DNA of 64,000 bases from an uncultured Litoreibacter sp. (GCA_947492995.1 CANLOU010000004.1:186001-250000); one strand, 5' to 3'. Positions 25,555 to 34,236 are shown, numbered from the stretch's first letter. Made by a program: numbers and translations. Notes: generated by a model not told the origin, from the letters alone.

Positions 25555-26273
25555 GCCGCGCTCTCCTGTCTTACGGGTTTGCCATCCACAAAATGGATAC
25601 CGCATTCTGATTTTTCTACGCCACGCCAACGGCCTGCACGAGGATCCTCATCCTCAGCGACCTTCGTTGTGCAAGGCGCACATCCGATCGACTTGAAGCC
25701 GCGCGCGACCAATGGGTGACGTGGCAGGTTGTGCTCGGTCATGTAGGCATCCAGCTTTGAATGGTCCCAATCGGCGAGCGGGTTGATCTTGATCCGACGG
25801 CCTTCGTCTTTCTCAAACAGGGGCATTTGCGCCCGCTTGCCGCCTTGCACGCGCTTGCGGCCTGTGATCCAGCCGCCAAATTCGGCGAGCGCTTTTTCCA
25901 AGGGCTGCGTTTTCCGCAATGCGCAGCAGGCATCGGGATCAACAGTGTGCAATATGCCGTCGACATCTTGCTCCATCAGCTTGGCGCGGGACGGCGTGAT
26001 GATCCGAACATCCGTAAGGCCCAATTGCGTTGCCACCTGCCGTTGATAATCCAGCGTCTCCGGGAACAGCACTTCGGTGTCCAAGAACAGCACGGGGGTG
26101 TCCGGCGCGATTTGGCTGACCATGTGCAGCAGCACGACGCTTTCCGCGCCGAAGCTGGAGACAAGGGCAACCTTGCCGATCTGCACATCATCCAAAGCAT
26201 GTTTCAGCACTGTCTGCGCATCGCTTTTGCGGTGCAACAATACGCGGCGTTCGGCGAGTTCCTTAAGCGGCAT
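25551..26273 (-). CDS. cysH: Adenylyl-sulfate (APS) reductase
   Basis: Reduces adenylyl sulfate to sulfite using thioredoxin. The 240-residue protein has the substrate loop LVSSFGAESVVLLHMV, FLDTEVLFPETLDY, and the four-cysteine iron-sulfur set: DACCALRK plus IGCAPC, followed by the catalytic cysteine in SECGIH. The CC...CxxC set marks the APS-type enzyme with a 4Fe-4S cluster rather than the PAPS-specific enzyme, which lacks it. ATG 26273 overlaps the cysI end by 11 bases. It is the fourth gene of the cysG operon. Confidence 0.93.
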   Translation of the reverse strand: MPLKELAERRVLLHRKSDAQTVLKHALDDVQIGKVALVSSFGAESVVLLHMVSQIAPDTPVLFLDTEVLFPETLDYQRQVATQLGLTDVRIITPSRAKLMEQDVDGILHTVDPDACCALRKTQPLEKALAEFGGWITGRKRVQGGKRAQMPLFEKDEGRRIKINPLADWDHSKLDAYMTEHNLPRHPLVARGFKSIGCAPCTTKVAEDEDPRAGRWRGVEKSECGIHFVDGKPVRQESAA

Positions 26274-27930
26274 CGGCTTTGACCTCCGGGTAGAGCGCGG
26301 CTTTGAACGGGGCCATGCCGAGACGGCGATAGGCCGTGATGAAGGGCTCATCCGCGTCGGTGCGCAGGTCGAGGTAAGTGTCGATGATCCGCTCAATGGC
26401 GGGCACGATCTCGTCATAGGCAAAGCCCGGACCCGCGCGTTGGCCAACTTCGGCGGTTTCTGTGTGGTCGCCGCCAAGGGTGATCTGGTAATTCTCCACG
26501 CCCGCACGGTCGAGACCCAAGATGCCGATATGGCCGACATGGTGGTGCCCGCATGCGTTGATGCAGCCGGAGATTTTGATCTTCAGCTCACCGATATCAT
26601 GCTCAAGCTTCAGCTCGTCAAAACGGGTGGCAATCTGCTGCGCCACGGGGATCGAGCGGGCTGTGGCCAGCGCGCAGTAATCCATGCCCGGGCAAGCGAT
26701 GATGTCCGAGATCAGGCCGATATTGGCGGTTGCCAGCTCCACCGCTTTCAGGCGCGCATGGATCTCGGGCAGGTGGGATTTGTGCACATGCGGCAGGATC
26801 ACGTTCTGCTCGTGGCTGATGCGCAGCTCGTTATGGGCAAACTCTCGGGCAATTTCGGCCATGACCCGCATCTGCTCGGAGGTGGCGTCGCCGGGCGTCT
26901 GGCCCTGCTTTTTGATGCTGATCGACACGATGGCGTAGTCGTCATTGCGGTGCTTTTCGATGTTGGTGTCCACCCAGGACCGGAACACTGGATCATGGTG
27001 ATAGGCGTCCTTGAACGGAGCCACCGAGGATGTCAGGAAATCGGGTGCTGTGAACTGCGCCTCGATGTTCTTGAGCATCTCCTGATCCACGCCGCCGAAC
27101 TGAGGGCGCAGCAATTCAAACCGCTGCTCCACCAAATCGCGGATGGTGTCGATGCCGTTCTCATGCACGGTGATTTTGATCCGTGCTTTGTACTTGTTGT
27201 CACGACGGCCAAGCAGGTTGTAGACGCTGACGATTGCTTCTGCATAGGGCAACAGGTCGGCCTTGGGCAGGAAGTCACGCAGCACTTTGCCGATCATGGG
27301 CGTGCGGCCAAGGCCACCTCCGACGATGACTTCGTAACCCGGCTCTCCGGCGTCATTGCGCACCATGCGCAGGCCAATGTCGTGGGCCTTTGTCACGGCG
27401 CGGTCATTGGGCGAGCCGGTGACTGCGATCTTGAACTTGCGGGGCAGAAACTGGAATTCCGGGTGATCTGTGGACCACTGACGCAGCAGTTCTGCTGTTG
27501 GGCGCGGGTCCTCAATCTCATCCGCGGCAGCGCCTGCAAAGTGGTCAGATGTCACGTTGCGGATCGTGTTGCCAGAGGTCTGAATGGCATGCATGCCAAC
27601 CTCGCCCAGCGCGTCCAGCATATCAGGCACGTCGCGCAATTCAGGCCAGTTGTATTGGATGTTCTGGCGCGTGGTGAAATGGCCGTAGCCCTTGTCCCAC
27701 TTGTCGGCGATCATCGCCAACGTGTCCATCTGCTCGCCGTTCAGCGTGCCATAGGGAATGGCCACGCGCAGCATGTAGGCATGCAATTGCAGATACAGGC
27801 CATTCATCAGGCGCAGCGGCTTGAATTCATCTTCGGTCAGCGAGCCGTCGATGCGGCGTTCCACTTGGGCGCGGAACTGCGCGTTGCGTTCTGCCAGAAA
27901 GTCGCGGTCGAATGAGTTATATTGATACAT
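26263..27930 (-). CDS. cysI: Sulfite reductase hemoprotein (nitrite/sulfite reductase family)
   Basis: Siroheme and 4Fe-4S enzyme reducing sulfite to sulfide. The 555-residue protein has two ferredoxin-like half domains (GYGHFTTRQNIQYNW) and two siroheme domains with cluster cysteines in IIACPGMDYCALA and KISGCINACGHHHVG. The sequence belongs to the ferredoxin-type branch lacking a partner CysJ gene here; the nearby fpr could feed electrons. ATG 27930 overlaps the stop of the DUF2849 gene (TAATG). Nitrite reduction cannot be excluded, but the cysH and DUF934 neighbours favour sulfite. Confidence 0.92.
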   Translation of the reverse strand: MYQYNSFDRDFLAERNAQFRAQVERRIDGSLTEDEFKPLRLMNGLYLQLHAYMLRVAIPYGTLNGEQMDTLAMIADKWDKGYGHFTTRQNIQYNWPELRDVPDMLDALGEVGMHAIQTSGNTIRNVTSDHFAGAAADEIEDPRPTAELLRQWSTDHPEFQFLPRKFKIAVTGSPNDRAVTKAHDIGLRMVRNDAGEPGYEVIVGGGLGRTPMIGKVLRDFLPKADLLPYAEAIVSVYNLLGRRDNKYKARIKITVHENGIDTIRDLVEQRFELLRPQFGGVDQEMLKNIEAQFTAPDFLTSSVAPFKDAYHHDPVFRSWVDTNIEKHRNDDYAIVSISIKKQGQTPGDATSEQMRVMAEIAREFAHNELRISHEQNVILPHVHKSHLPEIHARLKAVELATANIGLISDIIACPGMDYCALATARSIPVAQQIATRFDELKLEHDIGELKIKISGCINACGHHHVGHIGILGLDRAGVENYQITLGGDHTETAEVGQRAGPGFAYDEIVPAIERIIDTYLDLRTDADEPFITAYRRLGMAPFKAALYPEVKADAA

Positions 27931-28232
27931 TACGCCAGCTCCGCTTGTTTGCCGTGGTTGTAGTTGGATGGGCCCTTGGTCCGAAATTCCTCGCGGAAAT
28001 GCGTGGGCTCGGGGCCGTTTTCGGTGACGGTGACGTCGATCAGGTAGACGCCAACCACATCATTGCGTTGCGACTGGCCGAACAGGACCCGCAGGTCGCC
28101 ATGGGCTTCGTCTTCGATGACTTCCGCGTCTTTCAAAGACCGGGACCATTGGTCATCTTTGGTCAGGTAAATCACGTCGCCTTCCAGCAGCGCGTTTGCG
28201 GTGACAACTTTGGGGGTGAAAGGCTTGCTCAT
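27930..28232 (-). CDS. DUF2849 family protein of the cys operon
   Basis: A 100-residue soluble protein: KVVTANALLEGDVIYLTKDDQWSR is the DUF2849 signature. The family is found mostly in alphaproteobacteria between cysG and cysI, and its role is unknown; an accessory function in siroheme or sulfite-reductase assembly is only inferred. ATG 28232 overlaps the cysG stop (ATGA), and its own stop overlaps the cysI start by one base. Confidence 0.88.
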   Translation of the reverse strand: MSKPFTPKVVTANALLEGDVIYLTKDDQWSRSLKDAEVIEDEAHGDLRVLFGQSQRNDVVGVYLIDVTVTENGPEPTHFREEFRTKGPSNYNHGKQAELA

Positions 28233-29611
28233 GATGCGGCCTCCTTCTGTTCAAATTCTTCGGACGCCTGCAGGGCTTCGCGGGGGGCGAGGCCGAGGAA
28301 CACCAAAGCGGGGCCGTCAAACGCGGCGTCCGTCAGGCTCGGTTCCAGTTGCGACAGTGTCGTCGACAAGATGCGTTGCGATGCGCGGGACGCGTTTTCG
28401 ATGACGGTCACCGGCGTGGCGGGGTTGGCCCCGTGCATCAGCAAGCGGCCTTGGATGAAGCGGGCGGATTTCTTGCCCATGTAGATTGCGGCAACCTCAC
28501 CTTCGCCTGCCAGCGTCTTCCAGTCGTGATCCGCGTAGCCCTTGGTGTCATGGCCCGTGATGAACCGCACGCCCGAGTTGCGGCCACGTTTGGTTAGCGA
28601 TTGTCCCAAAGCGGCAACGCCAGCCGACGCGGATGTAATGCCGGGCACGATGTTCCACTTCACGCCGGATGCGTCGCAGGCCTCGATTTCTTCGTCGAGA
28701 CGCCCAAACACCGTCGGATCACCGGATTTCAACCGCACAACATGCGCGCCGCCACGGGCGTGGCTGACGATCATCTCGTTGATGGCGTCTTGAGTAACCG
28801 AAGGGCCGAAACCTTCTTTGCCGGCCGACAGCATCACGGCCTCGCGACGGGCGAGTTCCAGAATTTCGGGGGCCACCAAGCGGTCGTAGATCACCACGTC
28901 TGCATTGTCCAAAGCCTTGCGGGCTTTGAGGGTCAGCAATTCGGGATCACCGGGGCCTGCGCCCACCAAATCGACCCAGCCTTCGCGTTCAGGTGCGTTC
29001 AGGTGCTTGTCCAGCAAGCCTTCCAACCGGTTCTGCGCAACGCCTGTGTCGCCGATATCAGCGGCATAATACTCGGACCAGAACGCACGGCGTTTTGCGC
29101 CGAAGGGCAGGGCTTCGACCTTTGCTCGGAACGCTTTGCCGACCCGCGCCATAAGGCCCAGGTTCGGGGACAGCTGTTCTTCCAGCGACTTCTTGATGGA
29201 GCGGGCCAAGACAGGTGCGGCCCCTTCGGTCCCAATGGCAACGGTGACCGGGTCGCGGTCAACAATAGCGGGGGTGATGAATTGGCTGTCCGCAAGGTTG
29301 TCGACAATGTTGACCAATGCGCCATCGCGGTGCGCAAGGTCTGCGACGCGTGCGTCCTCGGCCGCATCCTCGTTTGCTGCGTAGAACAGCGATGCACAAA
29401 TCGCATCGCCTGGTTCCATCGCGCGGTTGATGAGTGTCAGCCGGCCTGTTGACGCCCAAGCTGCGATTTCAGGGGCTGCGTCTGACGCCACAACGGTCAG
29501 CTTGGCTTCTGTTTTCAACAGCAGGCGCAATTTGGCCAGTGCCGCTTCGCCGCCGCCAGATAGAACAACGCGGCGACCTTCGAGGGCCATAAAGATAGGA
29601 AAGTGCTTCAT
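28229..29611 (-). CDS. cysG: Siroheme synthase CysG
   Basis: Fused precorrin-2 dehydrogenase/ferrochelatase and uroporphyrinogen-III methyltransferase, making siroheme for CysI. The N-terminal half (1 to about 210) has the NAD site VVLSGGGEAALAKLRLL; the C-terminal half starts WVDLVGAGPGDPELLTLKA and has SGDPTVFGRLDEE and PGITSASAGVAALG, the SAM methyltransferase motifs. ATG 29611. It is the first gene of the minus-strand sulfur operon, and its promoter region is shared with the divergent Lrp gene, suggesting that regulator controls it. Confidence 0.95.
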   Translation of the reverse strand: MKHFPIFMALEGRRVVLSGGGEAALAKLRLLLKTEAKLTVVASDAAPEIAAWASTGRLTLINRAMEPGDAICASLFYAANEDAAEDARVADLAHRDGALVNIVDNLADSQFITPAIVDRDPVTVAIGTEGAAPVLARSIKKSLEEQLSPNLGLMARVGKAFRAKVEALPFGAKRRAFWSEYYAADIGDTGVAQNRLEGLLDKHLNAPEREGWVDLVGAGPGDPELLTLKARKALDNADVVIYDRLVAPEILELARREAVMLSAGKEGFGPSVTQDAINEMIVSHARGGAHVVRLKSGDPTVFGRLDEEIEACDASGVKWNIVPGITSASAGVAALGQSLTKRGRNSGVRFITGHDTKGYADHDWKTLAGEGEVAAIYMGKKSARFIQGRLLMHGANPATPVTVIENASRASQRILSTTLSQLEPSLTDAAFDGPALVFLGLAPREALQASEEFEQKEAAS

Positions 29612-29637
29612 GAGAGCGTTCCTTGTTTTGAGTTGCC

Positions 29638-29647
29638 CTAATATTAG
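29638..29647. promoter_or_regulatory. 10-bp palindrome in the cysG-lrp divergent region
   Basis: CTAATATTAG is a perfect palindrome about 30 bases upstream of cysG; a related CCTAATAAAG follows at about 29655. It may be a promoter or operator element of cysG. Confidence 0.4.
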
Positions 29648-29686
29648 AAAATAATCCTAATAAAGCCTATGCTTTCCCGAAGATAA

Positions 29687-29730
29687 GGAATATTGTTCCG
29701 TAAATTTGGAAAATGGGAACGTATGTTTCC
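29687..29730. promoter_or_regulatory. Two GGAA-TTCC operator-like inverted repeats
   Basis: GGAA-TATTG-TTCC at 29687-29699 and GGAA-CGTATGT-TTCC at 29716-29730 have centres 30 bp apart, about three helical turns. They lie between cysG and the divergent Lrp/AsnC gene, where such regulators usually bind as multimers. The binding protein is inferred from position. Confidence 0.55.
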
Positions 29731-29749
29731 ACAAAGAAGGAATTCAGGA

Positions 29750-30211
29750 ATGGCAGACCGTATAGACGCAATGGACCGGAATATCCTTGGCGAGCTACAG
29801 CGCGACGCCTCACAAAGTCTTGATGAAATTGCCAAGAAAACAGGCAGTTCGAAGACGCCGGTGTGGAACAGAATCAAGAAAATGCGGGCGAACGGGGTCA
29901 TCAGGCAGGACACGGTGGTGCTGGATCCGGAAAAACTGGGACTGGAGGCGTGTTTCTTTGTGCTGATCCGAACGTCGGAGCATGAGGCTGATTGGCAGGA
30001 TCGGTTCCTGAAAACACTTCAGGCGCGGCCGGAGGTGTTGGAGGCGCATCGGCTTGCCGGGGACATTGATTACATCTTGAAAGTGCGCGTCGCGAATGCG
30101 CGGGCCTATGATGTGTTCTACCAGTCCCTTATCAGCGAGGTTCGGATTTTCAACGTCACCGCATTGCTTTCGATGGAAGAGATCAAGTCGACGACGGCCT
30201 TGCCGCTTTAG
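29750..30211 (+). CDS. Lrp/AsnC family transcriptional regulator
   Basis: A 153-residue regulator: N-terminal winged helix-turn-helix (MDRNILGELQRDASQSLDEIAKKTGSSKTPVWNRIKKM) and C-terminal RAM domain with LEAHRLAGDIDYILKVRV and FNVTALLSMEEIKSTTALPL. ATG 29750 follows AAGAAGG and AGGA; an upstream TTG is rejected. It is divergent from cysG across 138 bases, so it probably controls the sulfur-assimilation operon in response to a cysteine-related or other amino-acid signal. That target is inferred from the position and paired operators. Confidence 0.9.
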   Translation: MADRIDAMDRNILGELQRDASQSLDEIAKKTGSSKTPVWNRIKKMRANGVIRQDTVVLDPEKLGLEACFFVLIRTSEHEADWQDRFLKTLQARPEVLEAHRLAGDIDYILKVRVANARAYDVFYQSLISEVRIFNVTALLSMEEIKSTTALPL

Positions 30212-30966
30212 CGTGGTGGGGGCGGGGCTGCTGGGACGATGGCCAGCATCTCTTGATCGGCGCGCCCTTTGACGAGCCAGGCCAAAGAAAACGCCCAGAC
30301 GCCAAGGACTTCGACCCAGAACACCACGTCAAAATTGACCACAAACGCAGACAGGGCGGGGCCGCCCGCATTCTTGGCAATAGAGGCCACAAACAACATG
30401 GCGCAGGACGCGATGATGGCCCAGCCGCAGGCGCGGTAGATTTTGCGGCGGGGCTTGTCCTTGGTTTTGGAGAATTTGAACATGCAGAAATGCCCCATGC
30501 AGTAGAAGAATACGAAGGCGCAGGTGTAGTGGAAAAGCGGGCTGAGGCCGACGCCGACGGTCTGCTGGACGACGGATGCAACCTCGCCCGTGGGGCTTTC
30601 ATTCGGGAAAAGTGCGACCCCGAATACCGAGATGCCCGCGACTGTGGCCAGCCAATTATCTGCAATGGTTTCATCGGGTTGGCGGTCGTAGCCTTCATAG
30701 ACAATCAAGAAGGTCCCAATGGAAAACATGATGCCCACAAAGATGTCGCGCGACACGGTGTGGAAAAAGTCGCTGATAGAAGGCTCGACCCCGGTGCGGG
30801 CCACCAAGCCGCTGAAGATCAGCAACACCGGCAGCATGAAGCCCAGCCATCCCAATGCCTGCCTGACACGGTAAAAGGATTTCACCACGGCGCGGCGGCG
30901 GTCCATCAGGTGCTCGTGCTTGGCGAGGTTGGCTTCGAATTTTGCTTTTCTGTCCGTGGCGGGCAT
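30208..30966 (-). CDS. Integral membrane protein, DUF998-like
   Basis: A 252-residue protein with a basic N-terminus (DRKAKFEANLAKHEHLMDRRRAVVK) and about six membrane segments, starting with ALGWLGFMLPVLLIFSGLVA. A short loop ISDFFHTVSRDIFVGIMFSIG and the segment LFHYTCAFVFFYCMGHFCMF are characteristic of DUF998-type proteins. Its function is unknown. It converges on and overlaps the Lrp stop by 4 bases. ATG 30966 has AGATGCCCGCC-type context without a strong ribosome site. The family label is tentative. Confidence 0.65.
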   Translation of the reverse strand: MPATDRKAKFEANLAKHEHLMDRRRAVVKSFYRVRQALGWLGFMLPVLLIFSGLVARTGVEPSISDFFHTVSRDIFVGIMFSIGTFLIVYEGYDRQPDETIADNWLATVAGISVFGVALFPNESPTGEVASVVQQTVGVGLSPLFHYTCAFVFFYCMGHFCMFKFSKTKDKPRRKIYRACGWAIIASCAMLFVASIAKNAGGPALSAFVVNFDVVFWVEVLGVWAFSLAWLVKGRADQEMLAIVPAAPPPPR

Positions 30967-31110
30967 CTAAAAACTTTGTGTACGTGTTACGGGTTGGCAG
31001 GATTTGTGCTGATTTAGTGAGGTATTTCAAGTGGTTTCGCCCTGCGTGATTTCCGCCGACGCGCCACTTGTCTGATTGTGCCGCGCACCGGTGAGCGATA
31101 GGTTGCGGCC

Positions 31111-31761
31111 ATGAAACGCTTGCTGCTTTGCACCGCCTTGATGGTTCCATCAACCGCCGCCGCGCATCCCCATATCTTCATTGAGACGGGGTTGGAGGCG
31201 ATTGTGGATGCGCAGGGGCGGCTGACCCATGTTCGTGTGACGTGGAAATATGACGAGTTCTACAGCTTGCTTGTCACCGAAGATATGCAATTAGATCAAG
31301 ACTATGACGGGGTTTTGACCGCGGCAGAGGAAGCCTCGTTGAGCGGTTTCGATATGAATTGGGACGCCGGGTATTACGGGGATCTGGTGGCGATATTGGG
31401 CGATACCGATTTGGCGCTGTCGCGCCCTCAGGATTTTACCGCGCAGATGGTGAATGGTCAGGTGATTACCACCCATTTGCGCGCTGTCGATGGGGCACCA
31501 AAGGTGGTGGGAACCGAGCTGGTTTTACGCCCCTATGACGAGACGTTCTACTCCGCCTATGATGTAACTCTGCCGGTGAAAGTGACGGGGTGGGATGCCT
31601 GCCTGATCTCCAAGTTCGAACCCGACATTGATAGTGAGCTGGAGGCGATGCAGGCGCAACTCGCTGAATTAGATGCAAATTCTGACCCCGAGGATGCAGG
31701 CCTTCCCAACATAGGCGAAAAATTTGCAACAGATGTGAGGATCCTATGCGCAGGGCCATAA
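31111..31761 (+). CDS. DUF1007 periplasmic protein of a nickel/cobalt export pair
   Basis: A 216-residue exported protein: signal MKRLLLCTALMVPSTAAA, then HPHIFIETGLEAIVDAQGRL, the DUF1007 signature, with a possible EF-hand-like DQDYDGVLTAAEE and a two-cysteine C-terminal half. DUF1007 proteins are regularly next to NicO-type metal exporters, as here, where the stop overlaps the next start by 16 bases. A periplasmic metal-handling role is inferred. Confidence 0.85.
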   Translation: MKRLLLCTALMVPSTAAAHPHIFIETGLEAIVDAQGRLTHVRVTWKYDEFYSLLVTEDMQLDQDYDGVLTAAEEASLSGFDMNWDAGYYGDLVAILGDTDLALSRPQDFTAQMVNGQVITTHLRAVDGAPKVVGTELVLRPYDETFYSAYDVTLPVKVTGWDACLISKFEPDIDSELEAMQAQLAELDANSDPEDAGLPNIGEKFATDVRILCAGP

Positions 31762-32696
31762 GCATAGCGGCGCTTTGCGTCGGCGGGCTGCTGTTGTGGT
31801 TCTGGACCAGCGGCGGATTTGACCAGTTGGCGCGGTTCGCGGCCGGCGAGCAGCGCGATTTTCAGAACCAGATTGCCGGCACGTTGCGTGGCTTGCGCAG
31901 CGGGCAGGCCGGGGCGTTCTGGGTGCTGATGTCGGTGTCCTTTGCCTATGGGTTTTTCCATGCGGTGGGGCCGGGGCACGGGAAGGTGCTGATCGGGGGC
32001 TACGGCCTGGGCCGCAAAGTGCCGGTGGTGCGGCTGTCCGTGATTGGATTTCTGGCCTCTATGGGGCAGGCGGTAACGGCGGTTTTGGTCGTATATACAG
32101 GGGTTTGGCTGCTGAACCTCACGCGAGACGCTATGATAGGCGTGACCGAAGACGTCATGGCCCCGGCAAGCTATGGGGCCATCGCGCTGATCGGGCTTTG
32201 GTTGGTGTGGCGGGGGCTGCGCAAGCTTCAGCCCAGACAGGCGCACGGGGATCATCACGGGCATCATCATGACCACGATCATCATCATGGGCATGACCAT
32301 GTCCACACTCATGACCATGATGGTGCGTGTTCTGAATGTGGGCACCGCCATGGTCCGACGTTGGAAGAAGTCAACAATATCAGAACGTTGAGAGAGGCAG
32401 TTGGCCTGATCGGCGGGATCGCCATCAGGCCCTGCACGGGCGCGTTGTTCGTGCTTATCATCACCTGGCAGATGGGCATTGGCATGGCCGGCGTCGCGGC
32501 TGCTTTTGCGATGGCGTTGGGCACTGCAACGGTCACTGTGGGGGTCGGGATCGCAGCCGTCAGCCTGCGGGGCGGATTGATGGGCGGATTGGCGGGATCA
32601 GACATGGCGGCCAAGATCGTTCCCGTGGTCGAAATGACCGCTGGCGCGGTGATTGTTGTGCTGGCGTCGGGGCTGTTATGGCGGGCGATTTCATAG
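31746..32696 (+). CDS. Nickel/cobalt exporter, RcnA/NicO family
   Basis: A 316-residue membrane protein with about six segments. FHAVGPGHGKVLIGGY is the NicO signature in an early segment. A long histidine loop (HGDHHGHHHDHDHHHGHDH, about residue 165-195) followed by GACSECGHRHG can bind Ni or Co before export. GGIAIRPCTGALFVLIITW is the second conserved segment. It is translationally coupled to the DUF1007 gene. No RcnR-type repressor is adjacent. Efflux rather than uptake is inferred from the His loop and the DUF1007 partner. Confidence 0.85.
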   Translation: MRRAISIAALCVGGLLLWFWTSGGFDQLARFAAGEQRDFQNQIAGTLRGLRSGQAGAFWVLMSVSFAYGFFHAVGPGHGKVLIGGYGLGRKVPVVRLSVIGFLASMGQAVTAVLVVYTGVWLLNLTRDAMIGVTEDVMAPASYGAIALIGLWLVWRGLRKLQPRQAHGDHHGHHHDHDHHHGHDHVHTHDHDGACSECGHRHGPTLEEVNNIRTLREAVGLIGGIAIRPCTGALFVLIITWQMGIGMAGVAAAFAMALGTATVTVGVGIAAVSLRGGLMGGLAGSDMAAKIVPVVEMTAGAVIVVLASGLLWRAIS

Positions 32697-32699
32697 CGC

Positions 32700-32713
32700 T
32701 TTTGGCGCCAAAA
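32700..32713. promoter_or_regulatory. Perfect 14-bp palindrome after the Ni/Co exporter gene
   Basis: TTTTGGCGCCAAAA is a perfect palindrome starting 4 bases after the stop codon. There is no loop and no long T-tract, so it looks more like a protein site than a terminator. Confidence 0.5.
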
Positions 32714-32720
32714 CCGAAAT

Positions 32721-32760
32721 ATGTATTTCATGTGTATTTCATATGTATTCCATACACATG
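32721..32760. repeat. 11-bp tandem repeat with overlapping inverted repeat
   Basis: Three head-to-tail units, ATGTATTTCAT, GTGTATTTCAT and ATGTATTCCAT (32721-32753), have a period of exactly 11 bp. CATGTGTAT (32729-32737) and ATACACATG (32752-32760) form 9-bp arms. The stretch is AT-rich between two convergent genes. Confidence 0.7.
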
Positions 32761-32862
32761 AAAGGTTAACGCTGCGCGGTTTTCGAAAAAGGACAATATT
32801 CCGATTCCCGCAAAACCGTGATCCGGCGCGGGCAGGGCGTTTTCAGCGGGTAGGAGGCGGCG

Positions 32863-34236
32863 CTAACTCGACAACGCGTCGAGCACGCGGACCCATGACC
32901 GGATGCCTTTGTGGAAGCTCGACAGATCGTATTTTTCGTTTGGCGAATGGATCTGGTCGTCATCCTTGCCAAACCCGATCAGCATCGCGTCCATATCAAG
33001 AATGTCCTTGAAATGGCCCGCGATCGGGATCGAACCGCCGCAGCCCACGAAGGCTGCGGGGTTCGGCCATTCGTCTGACAGCGCCGCGCGGGCTTTTTCG
33101 AAGGCGGGGTGGGCGGTGGACATCTCGGAGGCGGACGACGCGCCGTGGCCTGTGAAGGCGACGCTACAATCGTCGGGCAGCTGGTCCTCGACAAATTTGC
33201 GGAAGCTCTCCCGCAGTTTCAGCGGGTCCTGGCCCGGGACAAGGCGGAAGCTGATTTTAGCGGTAGCCTCTCCGGGGAGCACTGTTTTGAAGCCCGAGCC
33301 TTGATAGCCGCCGCCGATGCCGTTGACCTCGCAGGTGGGGCGCGACCAGATCATTTCAAGGCCGGTGCGGCCGTCTTCGCCTGCAGGCACGCCAAGGCCG
33401 ACCTCGCCCAGAAACTGCGCATTGTCGAAGCCCAGATCGTTCCATTGCTGGGCGATGTCCTTGGGCAGCTCCTGCACCCCGTCATAAAAGCCCGGCACCA
33501 TGATGCGGCCCGTGTGGTCATGCAGGGAGGCGATGATTTTGGCCAGGACCCGGATCGGGTTGCGGGCGATGCCGCCATACATGCCGGAATGCAGGTCTTT
33601 GGAGGGGCCGGTGATGGTGATTTCCTCGCCCAAGAGCCCGCGCAGGCGAGTGACGATGGCGGGCGTGCTGTCGCCAAACAGCCCGGTGTCGCAGATCAGC
33701 GCCACATCGGCGGTGAGTTCTTCGCGGTTGGCCTCCATGAAGGGGACCAGCGAGGGAGAGCCGGATTCCTCCTCGCCCTCGAAGAAGATGGAGACCTTGG
33801 CGGGCAGGGTGCCATGCACGGCTTTCCACGCGCGGCAGGCCTCCACAAATGTCATCAGCTGGCCCTTGTCGTCGGAGGCGCCGCGACCGCGGATCACGCG
33901 GCCCTTTTCGGTGTCCTCCAACATCGGATCAAAAGGCGGGCGGTCCCACAGATTGATCGGGTCCACGGGCTGCACATCATAATGGCCGTAGAACATGACA
34001 TGGGTGCCGGTGCCCTCGGCATGGGCCATCACCATTGGGTGGCCGGGCGTTTCGCGTTTGGACGCGTCCATGCCCAGCGATTGCAGGTCCGCGACCAGCC
34101 AATCGGCGGCCTTGTCGCAATCGGCTTTGAACTTGGGGTCGGTGGAGATGGATTTTATGCGCAGCAGTTCCAGCAGCCGGTCAACCGCGTTGTCCAGATC
34201 GGCATCGACCTGCGCTAATACCTGTTCCACCGACAT
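32863..34236 (-). CDS. M20 family metallopeptidase (dipeptidase-like)
   Basis: A 457-residue zinc peptidase. Metal and catalytic motifs are VMFYGHYDVQPVD, GRGASDDKGQLM and FEGEEESGSPSL, followed by CDTGLFG. LHSGMYGG marks the start of the dimerisation domain, and KFRLVPGQD-type text (ISFRLVPGQDP) ends it. This pattern is that of the CNDP/DUG1-type dipeptidases in the M20 group. ATG 34236 follows GGGGG by 7 bases; an upstream TTG is rejected. No signal peptide, so it is cytoplasmic; peptide breakdown is the likely role. Confidence 0.88.
   Translation of the reverse strand: MSVEQVLAQVDADLDNAVDRLLELLRIKSISTDPKFKADCDKAADWLVADLQSLGMDASKRETPGHPMVMAHAEGTGTHVMFYGHYDVQPVDPINLWDRPPFDPMLEDTEKGRVIRGRGASDDKGQLMTFVEACRAWKAVHGTLPAKVSIFFEGEEESGSPSLVPFMEANREELTADVALICDTGLFGDSTPAIVTRLRGLLGEEITITGPSKDLHSGMYGGIARNPIRVLAKIIASLHDHTGRIMVPGFYDGVQELPKDIAQQWNDLGFDNAQFLGEVGLGVPAGEDGRTGLEMIWSRPTCEVNGIGGGYQGSGFKTVLPGEATAKISFRLVPGQDPLKLRESFRKFVEDQLPDDCSVAFTGHGASSASEMSTAHPAFEKARAALSDEWPNPAAFVGCGGSIPIAGHFKDILDMDAMLIGFGKDDDQIHSPNEKYDLSSFHKGIRSWVRVLDALSS

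Noticed and set aside
26077-27915. 612-residue open frame antisense to cysI and cysH
   Set aside because: A shadow produced by GC-rich codon use; the cys genes on the other strand are certain.
32721-33011. 96-residue plus-strand open frame starting in the 11-bp repeats
   Set aside because: No ribosome site, Arg/Cys-rich noise composition and overlap with the M20 gene.
33109-34218. 369-residue open frame antisense to the M20 peptidase
   Set aside because: Shadow frame; the peptidase motifs on the minus strand are unambiguous.
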